In this document: positions 10,368-18,185 of the stretch, piece by piece
How positions within the stretch are numbered: the stretch's first letter is position 1
Layout: every line of letters starts with the position of its first letter
From: Pseudomonadota bacterium
GTDB lineage: Bacteria; Myxococcota_A; Polyangia; Polyangiales; Polyangiaceae
Direction: 5' to 3'
Assembly: GCA_023432025.1 (NCBI GenBank)
Contig: JAEYVE010000132.1
Coordinates: forward strand, 1 to 45,603
Length of the DNA stretch: 45,603 bases
Translations under genes and position numbers: made by a program
The notes under the pieces: generated by a model
Databases searched by the model: none
Told to the model about the DNA's origin: nothing
The model's input: only the letters and a program-made list of their open reading frames with translations

Positions 10368-12193
10368 TGCCCACCCGTCGCCGCGCGTTCGTCCCCTGCC
10401 TCCTCGGCGCGCTTCTTCAACTCGGCTGCACCTGCGAAGACGAAAAGCCGTACACGCCGTTCGAGGTTGCTTCGACGTTGCCCCCGAATAGCAGCGCCGC
10501 GCCTCCTCCGAGCGAAAGCGCCAGCGCCGCGCCCACGGAGACGGCCCCGAGCCCCGTGTTACGACGCGCGCTCAAGGCCCCGCGAGCGGCAACGCAGTGG
10601 AAAACGGCCGAGCAAACGTACGAGGCCCCGGAAGGACAGGTGTTCGAGCTCGGTCTGCCGTTTTCTGCGCCGGACGGCAGCCGCGCGTTCGTCGCTTGGA
10701 CGCTTCGCTCGTCATCGAAGCTCACGGATCCCGCCGGCGCGCTCTGGCTCTATGGCTCCGGCGCGCCGCGTCTCCTGACCCCGCTGCCTGGGTTCATTCC
10801 GACCGGCCCGGACTGCACGCTCGAAACGGACTTGGCGCAAACGGGGCCGAACACCGTGACCCTGGACGTCGCCGCGCGTTGCACGGCACGGCTCGTCGAG
10901 CGTCTACCGTCGCGCGCCGTGCTCGTGCTCGCGCCAACGCGCGCCGAGCCTTTGCTCATGGGCTTTCGCGTTGCAGATCCCGCGCCGGGAGAAACGTTCC
11001 GCGTCGCGGTCGACTCACGAGACGCAGACGGCGACGCGCGGGACGACGTGACGCTCCGGGTGACCGGTGGCGCAACCGGGTCCGCGAACGTCACCGTTCC
11101 GTTCGTTTGGCTCGAGCGCGCCGCGGGACGCTCACGCGAATCCCTCGAGCCGGCAAGTGAGCTCAAACGGGCGGCGACGCGCCTGCTCTCCCGCGCGAAA
11201 GCCAAAAAGTCCGCCGAGGAGGTGGCGCGCGAGGCGAACGAGCTACGCCGCCTCTACTCGTCCGCGTGCATGGAGTCCGGCACCATGCGGCTTTGGGAGC
11301 TCGACGGCGCCCCGCTGTCCTGCGGCGCGGGCCCGGCGCTCGCCACGGCGCTCGAGGCCGAAATCGAAGCAGCCCTGACGCTCGGTCGTCCGCTCGACGC
11401 GCTCGGCGCCTTGAGCCGCGACGGCTGGTTTGCGCAGCTCGGCGAAAAGGATCGCTCCCGCATCCAGGGGCGCATAGAAGCACGCCTGGGACGCACCGCG
11501 ACCCGGCTCCGCGGAGCTTTTGCGGCGACGCTCCCCGCGCGAAACGCAACGACGCCGCGCTGGGCCCCTCTCTGGTTCGACGCGGAGGGCCGCCTGTGGG
11601 TGAACGACGGCTCCACCGTACGTCAAAGCTCGCCGCCTGGTACCGCGCCCAGCGCGCCGCCGCTCGGAGCAGGCGGAGCATCTTTCGTCTCCGCTCCCGC
11701 GCCCTGGACTCTGCGCGTACAGGATCCGAACGGACGCATCTGGACGGGAGCCATCCCCTCCTGTGATCGTTCGGAAGTCCAGCTCGCCTTCTGGGCGGCC
11801 GACGGCAAACCACTCCCTCCCTTGCCGACGGCGTTGCTCGCTCCCCGCGCGAGCAACTGCGCCCGAGCTCGCACCGCTCCTCCAGGACGGCTGGTCCCCA
11901 TCGCTTGGCACGGCGTGGATCTGGAAGCCTGGGTCTACGGCGCTCACCTCGGTGCTCCCGCCGCGCCGGGTCCCGGTGCGCCACACCCGGGCAGCCCCCT
12001 TTCTGCGAACGGCAAGCATCTCGTCTTGCCCACGCCGCTCGGTTGGGCGGTCGTCACGGGAAAAGAAGTCGAGCTCTTTCGCGGCGACGCCGTCCAGAGA
12101 CAAGACGAATGCGTCGTTGACTCGCGCGCTGAGCTGCTCGCTTGCGTGACGGGGTTACGCGTCACGGTGGTCGAGCGCAGCAGCTCGCCCTGA
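10367..12193 (+). CDS. Lipoprotein of unknown function
   Basis: A 608-residue protein starting at ATG 10367, overlapping the dehydrogenase stop by one base. The N-terminus has an Arg-rich n-region, a hydrophobic stretch and lipobox LQLGC (Cys21), followed by a Pro/Ser/Ala-rich linker (residues 40-75), so the protein is probably lipid-anchored in the envelope. A beta-rich domain follows (about 80-250). Then comes a helical stretch with a Cys residue in SSACMES (about 280-370) and a second beta-rich region with phrases resembling propeller or repeat strands (PLWFDAEGRLWVNDGST, RIWTGAIPSCDRS, LVLPTPLGWAVVTG). Paired Cys residues suggest disulfides. I do not recognise the family. The overlap ties its expression to the acyl-CoA dehydrogenase, but no metabolic link is visible. 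Confidence 0.75.
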   Translation: MPTRRRAFVPCLLGALLQLGCTCEDEKPYTPFEVASTLPPNSSAAPPPSESASAAPTETAPSPVLRRALKAPRAATQWKTAEQTYEAPEGQVFELGLPFSAPDGSRAFVAWTLRSSSKLTDPAGALWLYGSGAPRLLTPLPGFIPTGPDCTLETDLAQTGPNTVTLDVAARCTARLVERLPSRAVLVLAPTRAEPLLMGFRVADPAPGETFRVAVDSRDADGDARDDVTLRVTGGATGSANVTVPFVWLERAAGRSRESLEPASELKRAATRLLSRAKAKKSAEEVAREANELRRLYSSACMESGTMRLWELDGAPLSCGAGPALATALEAEIEAALTLGRPLDALGALSRDGWFAQLGEKDRSRIQGRIEARLGRTATRLRGAFAATLPARNATTPRWAPLWFDAEGRLWVNDGSTVRQSSPPGTAPSAPPLGAGGASFVSAPAPWTLRVQDPNGRIWTGAIPSCDRSEVQLAFWAADGKPLPPLPTALLAPRASNCARARTAPPGRLVPIAWHGVDLEAWVYGAHLGAPAAPGPGAPHPGSPLSANGKHLVLPTPLGWAVVTGKEVELFRGDAVQRQDECVVDSRAELLACVTGLRVTVVERSSSP

Positions 12194-12349
12194 GACCTCG
12201 ACGCGTCGAAGTCCGAGCGGCGGCCGTCAGCTTGCCGAAGACGCACTCCTCGAGGTGAGCGCTTCGATTCGCGGAGCGGGGTCTGCAGCCGAAGGGCCGC
12301 AGCGTCCCCGCACCAACGCGTCAACCAAAGCGCTCGAGGCGAGCGCAGC

Positions 12350-12916
12350 TCAGGACGGCGCCTTCACGCGCTCGATGTAGCTGCGCGAACGCGTGTCGAT
12401 CTTCACCCAGTCGCCTTCGGAGATGAACAACGGAACCTGGACGGTGGCCCCGGTCACGATCTTGGCGTTTTTGGTGACGTTCGTCGCCGTATCACCCTTC
12501 ACGCCGGGCTCGCTCTCCGTGATTTGCACGGTGATGTGCGGCGGAAGCAGCACGCTGACCGGGTTGCCCTTGTAGATGGTGACGGAAACCTCGGTACCGT
12601 CGATGAGGAAGTCGGCGTCGTCACCTACCGCCTCGGCCGAAACGGTGACCTGGTCGCCGCTCTGCTGGCTCATGAAGACGAAGCCGTCTCCGTCCGGATA
12701 GATGAACTGCATGCTCCGCTCCTCGACGTCGGCGGGCTCCAGCTTTTCACCCGAGCGGATGTTGCGCTCGAGGGTGCCGCCGGTCAGCAGGTTCTTCATC
12801 TTGGTGCGCGTGAAGGCCTGTCCCTTACCGGGCTTCACGAACTGAAAGTCGATCACGACGTAGGGCTGCCCATCCATCATGATCTTCACGCCCTTGCGGA
12901 TGTCGCTGGTTTCCAT
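12350..12916 (-). CDS. efp: Translation elongation factor P
   Basis: EF-P binds between the P and E sites of stalled ribosomes and helps form Pro-Pro bonds. The 188-residue protein matches the family length. It has the KOW-like N-terminal domain with the loop FVKPGKGQAF, whose tip Lys31 corresponds to the residue modified in E. coli EF-P. It continues with LLTGGTLERNIRSGEK, then the OB domains with EPGVKGDTATNVTKNAKIVTGA, and ends IDTRSRSYIERVK. ATG 12914-12916 was chosen because GAGG lies 7 nt upstream and the protein then starts METSDIRKG as expected; the frame is open 31 codons further but with no family similarity. The lysine-type loop predicts EpmA/EpmB-like modification; neither gene is in the window. 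It is convergent with the lipoprotein gene ending at 12193. Confidence 0.97.
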   Translation of the reverse strand: METSDIRKGVKIMMDGQPYVVIDFQFVKPGKGQAFTRTKMKNLLTGGTLERNIRSGEKLEPADVEERSMQFIYPDGDGFVFMSQQSGDQVTVSAEAVGDDADFLIDGTEVSVTIYKGNPVSVLLPPHITVQITESEPGVKGDTATNVTKNAKIVTGATVQVPLFISEGDWVKIDTRSRSYIERVKAPS

Positions 12917-13270
12917 TGGCTTGCCTCGAATTTCTCGCGCGCCCCAAGCGGGCACACCGGACCGGGCCCCGCCCGGGGTCACGGGTGTTACTGGTAGTCC
13001 CCTGGGCATTCAAGTGCCCTTTCCCCCAATTCTTGCCTCTTTGACCGACTTGGGTTGGCCCGGACGGCGCCTTTTCCGCGGCTGAAACCGCATCCCCACC
13101 CGCCCGAGCCGAGCAGCAGGCCAGGGCGGCCGCCCGCGCGCGACGCGACCGCTTCCGTGTCACCTTCACGGGCGCTCGCCTCCACGGGGAGCGGGCACCA
13201 GGCGCCGGGCTTGCGCCCGCGCCTACCCGAGAAGCACGATGCGTCCACCCAGCGAGCGCCCAGCGACCCG
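12917..13270. other. 354-nt divergent intergenic region between efp and the membrane TPR-like gene
   Basis: It must hold the promoters of both divergent genes. I see the weak efp promoter pair, a small hairpin at 13004-13019, and an open plus-strand frame from 13055 into the downstream gene. That open part is Pro/Arg/Ser-rich low-complexity translation without family features, so I treat it as non-coding. Nothing else is apparent. Confidence 0.5.
12985..13013 (-). promoter_or_regulatory. Candidate efp promoter
   Basis: On the minus strand TTGAAT (13013-13008) and TAACAC (12990-12985) are separated by 17 nt, about 70 nt before the efp start. Matches to consensus are modest. The -35 sits inside a short hairpin, GGGCA-N6-TGCCC (13004-13019). 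Confidence 0.3.
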
Positions 13271-14125
13271 ATGCACGAGTACGATCTAGAAGAAGTCAAA
13301 CGAGAGATCGTGGAGAGCCGCGCGCTCACCATCAAGACCAACAACCTGGTCAACGCGCTCTCCGCGGACCTGAAGAGCATCGCCAAGCGCCAGCAAGGCT
13401 ACGAGCGCCGCATCTTCGTTCACTCGGTCACGGCCTACGTCGTGGTCGTCGCCGTCATCATGATCCTCACCAAGGTCGCCCTCGACGCGCAGGTGGACGC
13501 CGTGCGCGAGGAGGGCAAGGGCATGAAGGACGAGCTGGCCGCCGCACAAAAGGACCTCGCCGCCGTGCAAAAGCGCGAGGAAGGGCGCAGCGCCTCCGCC
13601 CGCAAGGCCGCCGAATACTACGGGCTCGTCAAAGATCACAAACGCCGCGAGCTCCTCGAACAGCTGCCCGAAATCACGCGCCTGGACTTGACCCCCACCG
13701 AACGCGCCGTGTTCGAACAAGCTGCGGCCAGCGCCAAGACCGAGCTCTCACTCTTCGCTTACCAAACCGGCGTCGAGCACGCCCGCGCGCAGCGCTGGCA
13801 CGAAGCCACACAGAGCTTGCGTGAGTCCCTCGACTCGAGCCCAGAGGCCATGCACGCGCCGCAAGCCACGTACGAGCTCGCGGCCGCGCTCCGCGAGCTG
13901 GGTCGCCAGCGTGAGGCCATTCCGCTCCTCATGCGCCTCACGGAAGCTTCGGCCGATCGCGAGGTGCTCGACGAAGCCACGCTGCTCCTCGCCGAGTGCC
14001 AGCTCGACATTCACGCCTGGAACGACGCCAAGAGCACGCTGCGCGCCTTCTTGCGCCGCTTCCCCAAGAGCCCGCTCGCCAACACCGTTCGCACCAAGCT
14101 TTCGGAAGTCAATTTGTACCACTGA
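13271..14125 (+). CDS. Single-pass membrane protein with coiled coil and TPR-like C-terminus
   Basis: A 284-residue protein starting at ATG 13271 (MHEYDLEEVKREIVESRAL). Residues 1-48 are charged and helical, probably cytoplasmic. A single transmembrane helix spans about 50-70 (AYVVVVAVIMILTKVAL). A coiled coil follows at about 72-105 (DELAAAQKDLAAVQKREE). From about 155 to the end there are two or three TPR-like helix pairs, ending with the YbgF/outer-membrane-assembly style phrase LRRFPKSPLANTVRTKLSE. The layout recalls YbgF/CpoB-like or Tol-associated scaffold proteins with a membrane anchor instead of a signal peptide, but the family is not certain. No clear ribosome site precedes the ATG; an upstream GTG or TTG in the same frame cannot be excluded. 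Confidence 0.75.
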   Translation: MHEYDLEEVKREIVESRALTIKTNNLVNALSADLKSIAKRQQGYERRIFVHSVTAYVVVVAVIMILTKVALDAQVDAVREEGKGMKDELAAAQKDLAAVQKREEGRSASARKAAEYYGLVKDHKRRELLEQLPEITRLDLTPTERAVFEQAAASAKTELSLFAYQTGVEHARAQRWHEATQSLRESLDSSPEAMHAPQATYELAAALRELGRQREAIPLLMRLTEASADREVLDEATLLLAECQLDIHAWNDAKSTLRAFLRRFPKSPLANTVRTKLSEVNLYH

Positions 14126-14190
14126 GCACGGGCCGCGTGCCCTCGGTGTGGTCGGCTCTTCTTTTGGGGGCGGCGCATCGAGCCAACGCG

Positions 14191-14274
14191 CGGTGCTCCC
14201 GCACTACGCCGTCCGCACTACGCCGTCCGCACTACGCCGCACGCGCCACGCCGCACGGTGCTCCCGCACTACGC
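14191..14274. repeat. Two copies of a 19-bp dispersed repeat flanking a 14-bp tandem repeat
   Basis: CGGTGCTCCCGCACTACGC occurs at 14191-14209 and again at 14256-14274; a third exact copy is at 45335-45353. Between the first two lie three tandem 14-bp units of GCACTACGCCGTCC (14201-14214, 14215-14228, 14229-14242, the last with two changes). The array sits in the gap between the stop at 14125 and the stop of thiD at 14312, so between convergent genes. Confidence 0.85.
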
Positions 14275-14311
14275 CGCTCGCAATGTGCGCGCACCGCGCG
14301 CGGCCCCCGCC

Positions 14312-15142
14312 TCAAAGCAGCGCGCGACCGAGCGAATGGTTCAGCGGCCCTCGTCCCTTGCCGAGCGGGGCCGCGCTCCGCATCGCCTCCTGCAGATAGC
14401 TGCGAGCGCGCTGCACTGCGCCAAGCAACGTATGCCCCTCGGCGATCCCCGCAGCAACGGCCGAAGCCAAGGTGCACCCAGTGCCATGCGTGGAGCGAGT
14501 CGCGAGCCGCGCTTCGCTCACGCGATGCTCCTCTCCGTCCGCGGTGCGCAAGAGGTCCACCACGTCTTCCTCCTCGTTCTCGAACGGAAAATGCCCTCCC
14601 TTGATCAAAACGGCGCTCGCGCCCAGCGCGAGCAGTCGGTCCGCTGCGCGCCCCGCGTCATCCCAGCTCGCGATGCGCACGCCCGTCAGGCGCTCTGCCT
14701 CCGGCACGTTCGGCGTAATCAACGCGGCCACCGGCAAGAGCTCGTCCAAGAGCGCGCGCACCCCGTCCCCCGACAAAAGCTCCCGCCCATCACTCGCCAA
14801 AATCACCGGATCGACGACCAGCCGCACGCCCGGCGCGAAGCGCCGCACGCGCTGGGCCACGGCCCGCACCACGTCCACGTTCACCAGCATCCCCGTCTTG
14901 ACGACGTCGGCGCCAATATCCTCCAAGACAGCGTCCATCTGCGCGCCCACGACGCTCGCCGGCACCGGCATCACGTCCGTCACGCCGAGCGTGCTCTGCA
15001 CGGTGATGGCCGTGATCGCGCTGGCTCCGTAAACGCCCAACGCCGTCAGCGTCTTCAGGTCGGCTTGGACGCCCGCCCCGCCGCTCGAATCCGATCCTGC
15101 GACGGTCAGGACGCGGGCGGGCAAGAGCGGAGCTTCTTTCAT
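14312..15142 (-). CDS. thiD: Hydroxymethylpyrimidine / phosphomethylpyrimidine kinase
   Basis: ThiD phosphorylates HMP and then HMP-phosphate to give HMP-PP, the pyrimidine half of thiamine. The protein belongs to the ribokinase superfamily. With the ATG at 15140-15142 it has 276 residues, near the family's usual 260-280. Visible motifs are VLTVAGSDSSGGAGVQADLK near the N-terminus, ITAITVQSTLGV, DIGADVVKTGML, VVDPVILASDG, LITPNVPEAERLTG, VLIKGGH, and the anion-hole sequence STHGTGCTLASAVAAGIAEG with its catalytic Asp replaced in position by the conserved GTGC context. An in-frame ATG at 15170-15172 would add ten residues; neither start has a good ribosome site. No other thiamine genes are in the window, so it appears as a lone gene, possibly also serving salvage. 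Confidence 0.93.
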   Translation of the reverse strand: MKEAPLLPARVLTVAGSDSSGGAGVQADLKTLTALGVYGASAITAITVQSTLGVTDVMPVPASVVGAQMDAVLEDIGADVVKTGMLVNVDVVRAVAQRVRRFAPGVRLVVDPVILASDGRELLSGDGVRALLDELLPVAALITPNVPEAERLTGVRIASWDDAGRAADRLLALGASAVLIKGGHFPFENEEEDVVDLLRTADGEEHRVSEARLATRSTHGTGCTLASAVAAGIAEGHTLLGAVQRARSYLQEAMRSAAPLGKGRGPLNHSLGRALL

Positions 15143-15280
15143 CGGAGTGCGCGGCTTTCGTCCCTCGGTCATGACGCCGGGGCGCACGCTAGGGCGACGA
15201 ACGCCCGCTTGGCAAACGAGCATCCGAGCGCTCTACCCATGCGAGGAGCGGTTCGACCAGCAGAGGACCGACGATTGTCG

Positions 15281-15310
15281 TTGGTCGCTTTGGCCCATCG
15301 GAAGTATGAA
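15281..15310 (+). promoter_or_regulatory. Candidate promoter of tRNA-Leu(UAA)
   Basis: TTGGTC (15281-15286), an 18-nt spacer and TATGAA (15305-15310) lie directly before the tRNA at 15320. Each hexamer matches four of six consensus bases, and the leader would be only a few nucleotides. Confidence 0.4.
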
Positions 15311-15319
15311 GCTCCGCGC

Positions 15320-15405
15320 GGCCCCTTGGCGAAACGGTAGACGCGGGAGACTTAAAATCTTTTTCCCGAGAGGGAGTCCCGGTTCGAGTCCGGGAGGGGC
15401 CACCA
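15320..15405 (+). tRNA. tRNA-Leu, anticodon UAA
   Basis: An 86-nt cloverleaf with encoded CCA. The acceptor stem GGCCCCT pairs perfectly with AGGGGCC, followed by discriminator A and CCA (15403-15405). The D arm is GCG-loop-CGC; the anticodon loop CTTAAAA gives UAA and the anticodon stem has two G-U pairs. A long class II variable arm (CCC-GAGA-GGG) and a T arm CCCGG-TTCGAGT-CCGGG are present. It reads UUA codons, which should be rare in such a GC-rich genome. The downstream minus-strand gene ends 8 nt away at 15413. Confidence 0.97.
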
Positions 15406-15412
15406 GCGTAGC

Positions 15413-15799
15413 TCACAGCGTCGGATGCTTTTCGTGCCAGCGGAGGTCCAGCCGCGCGCTCACGTCGCGCGCCAAGAGGTAGGGCACGACGGCAAGCGCG
15501 ACCGCCACCAGGAGCGCGTTTGCTACATCCATGTTGCGTGAGCTCACCAGCTGAAAGCCGAGCGACGCGGCGATGGCCCCTAGGAACGCAACCGTGAGAC
15601 GACGGAGCCCCCCTCGGCCCCGTCCGCGGGACGGGGCGTCGCGCCTCAGCACCGAGGTGAAAAAGGGCCCGCGCTGCACGTGTGCGTCCCTGACGCCGTG
15701 CATCACGCCGAACAGCACCGCCAAGGCCGGCTGCAGCAAGAGCCCGCTGTGCCCTGCGCCGCTGAGCATGTGGCCCACGTATTCGACCGCCCCGTCCAT
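15413..15799 (-). CDS. Small membrane protein of unknown function
   Basis: A 128-residue protein from ATG 15797-15799. Two to three hydrophobic segments are visible: about residues 15-34 (SGLLLQPALAVLFGVMHGV), about 68-85 (LTVAFLGAIAASLGFQLV) and about 91-109 (VANALLVAVALAVVPYLLA), with Arg-rich loops between them. I see no catalytic motif and do not recognise the family. The start is not supported by a strong ribosome site. The stop lies just beyond the convergent tRNA-Leu, and the start faces the hybrid kinase gene across a relatively A/T-rich spacer (15800-15945) that probably holds both promoters. Confidence 0.6.
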   Translation of the reverse strand: MDGAVEYVGHMLSGAGHSGLLLQPALAVLFGVMHGVRDAHVQRGPFFTSVLRRDAPSRGRGRGGLRRLTVAFLGAIAASLGFQLVSSRNMDVANALLVAVALAVVPYLLARDVSARLDLRWHEKHPTL

Positions 15800-15945
15800 G
15801 CCCCAGTCTGGTTCCAGGGCAATCAGCGTTCAAAAATACGCCCGAAACGGCCTTTTATCAGGGGACTTCAGCCTACCGCTGAACGTTTTTCGGGGTCCGC
15901 CGTTCGGAGGGATGACGAGGACGTCCCAACCCGAGACCCGACGCC

Positions 15946-17760
15946 GTGCCCCCCGAGCTCCCTGCCGACCGCCTCCTCCCAGAAGCCGACGCTCCGGACG
16001 GTGGCGAGCGTGCGTCGGACGAGAGAGCCACCTGCGCCCCGCCCCCACCGGACGCACGAGCCACCTCCGCGGGCAGGCCTGGGGCTCGCTCGTGTCGAAG
16101 TGAAGGTGAGCGCCTCGACGGCGCGTCCGCGAACGCGCGAGACGGCGTCGATCTCACGCCGCCTTCGAATCGCTCCGAGCTCCGTTTCCGCAACCTGATC
16201 GACAGCTTCCACGACGGCGTCGCCATCGCCCGCGACGGGCAGCTCTTGTACGTCAACGACGCGCTCGTCGAGGTGCTCGGTTACGAGTCCAAGTCCGACG
16301 TAATCCGCATGTCGACGCGCCTCCTGCTCGCCACGCACGTGGACCCCGTCGAGCTCCCCGAAGCCATCGACGCGTTCGCTCAAGTGATGCACGGCGATTG
16401 TCCACGCCGCGAGGACGAGCGCACGCTGGTGACGCGCGCGGGCCGACGGCTCGTGGCCCATTTCTTCCATGATCGCATCACGTTCGATCAATCGCTGGCC
16501 GTCATGACGACCCTGCGCGACGTGACCGAGGCGAGGGAAATTCGCCATCACTTGCAACGCGCGGATCGCTTGGCGTCGCTCGGCACGCTCGCGGCAGGCG
16601 TGGCCCACGAAATCAACAATCCGCTCGCGTACGTCATTTCCAACCTAGCCTACTGCATGGAAAAGCTGGAGGTGCTGCAAGAGCAGCTCTCCCTCTGGCA
16701 GCTGGTGTCCGGAGACTCGGGCTCTTGCGCCGCCATGCGCGAGGTGGTGGACCCGATGCGTCAGGCGCTGACGGACGCCAGCGACGGCGCCGGCCGCGTG
16801 GCGCACATCGTGCGGGATTTGAAGAGCATGACGCGGGACGACGACGAGCTGATCGGCCCCGTCGACCTCGAGAGCGTGCTCGACTGTGCGCTGAAGCTGG
16901 CCGAGAACGAAATTCGTTACCGCGCCACGCTGCGACGCGAGTTTTTGCCGCGCACTGCCGTACACGGCAACGAAACGCGGCTGGTGCAGGTGTTCTTGAA
17001 CCTGCTCGTCAACGCCGCGCAAGCCATCGAACAAGGCACGTCCGACACCAACTTCATCTCCATTCGCGCGCAGCGTCGCGACGACGACTGCGTCCTCGTC
17101 GAAATCGAAGACACCGGGCGCGGCATCCCACCGGACGTGCTGGGTCGCATCTTCGACCCGTTCTTCACCACCAAGCCCGTCGGCGAGGGAACGGGGCTCG
17201 GGCTCTCCATTTGTCACGGCCTGGTGTACTCGATGGGCGGGCGCCTCACGGTCCACAGCGAGCTGGGCCGCGGCACCTGCGTCTCCGTGGAGCTGCGCGC
17301 AGAGCCGGAGCGCGCTCCGAAATCCATTCGCCCGGGCAGCGCGCACCCTCCGCCGCGCGCGCGCCTCTTGGTCATCGACGACGAGCCGCTCATCTTGCGC
17401 TCCTTGGGGCGCGTGCTCTCTCGCTTTCACGACGTAGAGCTCGCAGCGAGCGGCCAGGCGGGGCTCGAACGCATCCGCGACGGAGAGCGCTACGATCTCA
17501 TCGTTTGTGATTTGATGATGCCCGAGCTGACGGGCATGGATTTTCACGCAGCCCTCCGCGCCGAAGCGCCGGAGAGCGCCGAGCGCGTCGTGTTTCTCAC
17601 GGGCGGCGCGTTCACGGAGCGCGCGCGCACCTACTTGGAAACCGTCTCGAATCCCACGCTCGAAAAGCCCGTACAGCCAGCCCTCCTGCGCGCCCTGCTC
17701 GATCAAATGCTTCGGACGCACGGTGCCGCCTCCGGTGCGTCCGCTCCCGCGCTGGGGTGA
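15946..17760 (+). CDS. Soluble PAS-domain hybrid sensor histidine kinase
   Basis: A 604-residue cytoplasmic kinase without membrane segments. Domain order: disordered Pro/Ala-rich N-terminus (1-70); PAS sensor (about 78-198: FRNLIDSFHDGVAIARDG, VNDALVEVLGYES); HisKA with phospho-acceptor His221 in GVAHEINNPLAY; HATPase with N box NLLVNAAQA (352-360), G1 DTGRGIP, F box FDPFFTTK and G2 GEGTGLGLSI; and a C-terminal receiver domain (472-590) with acidic pair DDE (478-480), phospho-acceptor Asp522 in CDLMMPELTG, Thr552 and Lys574. All catalytic residues of both modules are present. The C-terminal receiver makes it a hybrid kinase that needs a phosphotransfer partner or acts as a phosphate sink; no partner is adjacent. 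The GTG start at 15946 has no good ribosome site, and later starts in the disordered region are possible. Confidence 0.93.
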   Translation: MPPELPADRLLPEADAPDGGERASDERATCAPPPPDARATSAGRPGARSCRSEGERLDGASANARDGVDLTPPSNRSELRFRNLIDSFHDGVAIARDGQLLYVNDALVEVLGYESKSDVIRMSTRLLLATHVDPVELPEAIDAFAQVMHGDCPRREDERTLVTRAGRRLVAHFFHDRITFDQSLAVMTTLRDVTEAREIRHHLQRADRLASLGTLAAGVAHEINNPLAYVISNLAYCMEKLEVLQEQLSLWQLVSGDSGSCAAMREVVDPMRQALTDASDGAGRVAHIVRDLKSMTRDDDELIGPVDLESVLDCALKLAENEIRYRATLRREFLPRTAVHGNETRLVQVFLNLLVNAAQAIEQGTSDTNFISIRAQRRDDDCVLVEIEDTGRGIPPDVLGRIFDPFFTTKPVGEGTGLGLSICHGLVYSMGGRLTVHSELGRGTCVSVELRAEPERAPKSIRPGSAHPPPRARLLVIDDEPLILRSLGRVLSRFHDVELAASGQAGLERIRDGERYDLIVCDLMMPELTGMDFHAALRAEAPESAERVVFLTGGAFTERARTYLETVSNPTLEKPVQPALLRALLDQMLRTHGAASGASAPALG

Positions 17761-17921
17761 AGTGAGGCGGAGTGCGGCTCGACGGCCATTTTCGTCAGCT
17801 CGCTTGCACTCCGGGTCTCACAGCGGCTCGCACCCGCGCATCTATGCTACCGGCATCCTTCATCTTTTTGGCCCACAACGAAGCTGCGAGCGACCTCGAC
17901 TCCTCGGCCCCGGGCCTTCTT

Positions 17922-17938
17922 TTGAAAGTCGTTTTCAA
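17922..17938. promoter_or_regulatory. Candidate Fur box before feoAB
   Basis: A perfect 17-bp palindrome, TTGAAA-GTCGT-TTTCAA, ends 20 nt before the feoA start. It resembles Fur-family operators (TGAAAATGATTTTCA type) and its position fits iron-dependent repression of the Feo operon. The call rests on sequence symmetry, resemblance and context. Confidence 0.65.
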
Positions 17939-17957
17939 TGAGGCTAGCGTTCGCAGC

Positions 17958-18185
17958 GTGACGTTGCGCGAAACTCCCATCGGACGAGCCGTACGCGTTT
18001 TGAGCGTCGGCGGTGACCGTTCTTTCCGCCGGCGCTTGCTCGAGCTCGGCCTCATCCCCGGCACGGAGGTCGAGGTGCTGCGCGTGGCGCCGCTCGGAGA
18101 TCCCATCGAGCTGCTCGCCCGGGGCTGCTGCCTCTCCATTCGCAAAGCCGACGCCGCGCGCGTCCTGGTCGAGCCCAGCGCATGA
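17958..18185 (+). CDS. feoA: Ferrous iron transport protein A
   Basis: A 75-residue SH3-like cytoplasmic protein that assists FeoB. The core is VTLRETPIGRAVRVLSV, then FRRRLLELGLIPGTEVEVLRVAPLGDPIELLARG and CLSIRKADAARVLV. This is the usual FeoA pattern of an LGLxPGT turn followed by GDPxxxxxxG. I chose GTG 17958 because it gives the normal family length (about 75-85); the frame is open back to 17772 but that would put the Fur-like palindrome inside the gene. TTG 17964 is another option. Its stop overlaps the ATG of feoB in an ATGA arrangement, showing translational coupling. Confidence 0.92.
   Translation: MTLRETPIGRAVRVLSVGGDRSFRRRLLELGLIPGTEVEVLRVAPLGDPIELLARGCCLSIRKADAARVLVEPSA

Noticed and set aside
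14191..14274. Possible CRISPR array
   Set aside because: Units are only 14-19 bp, spacing is irregular, and no cas gene is nearby.
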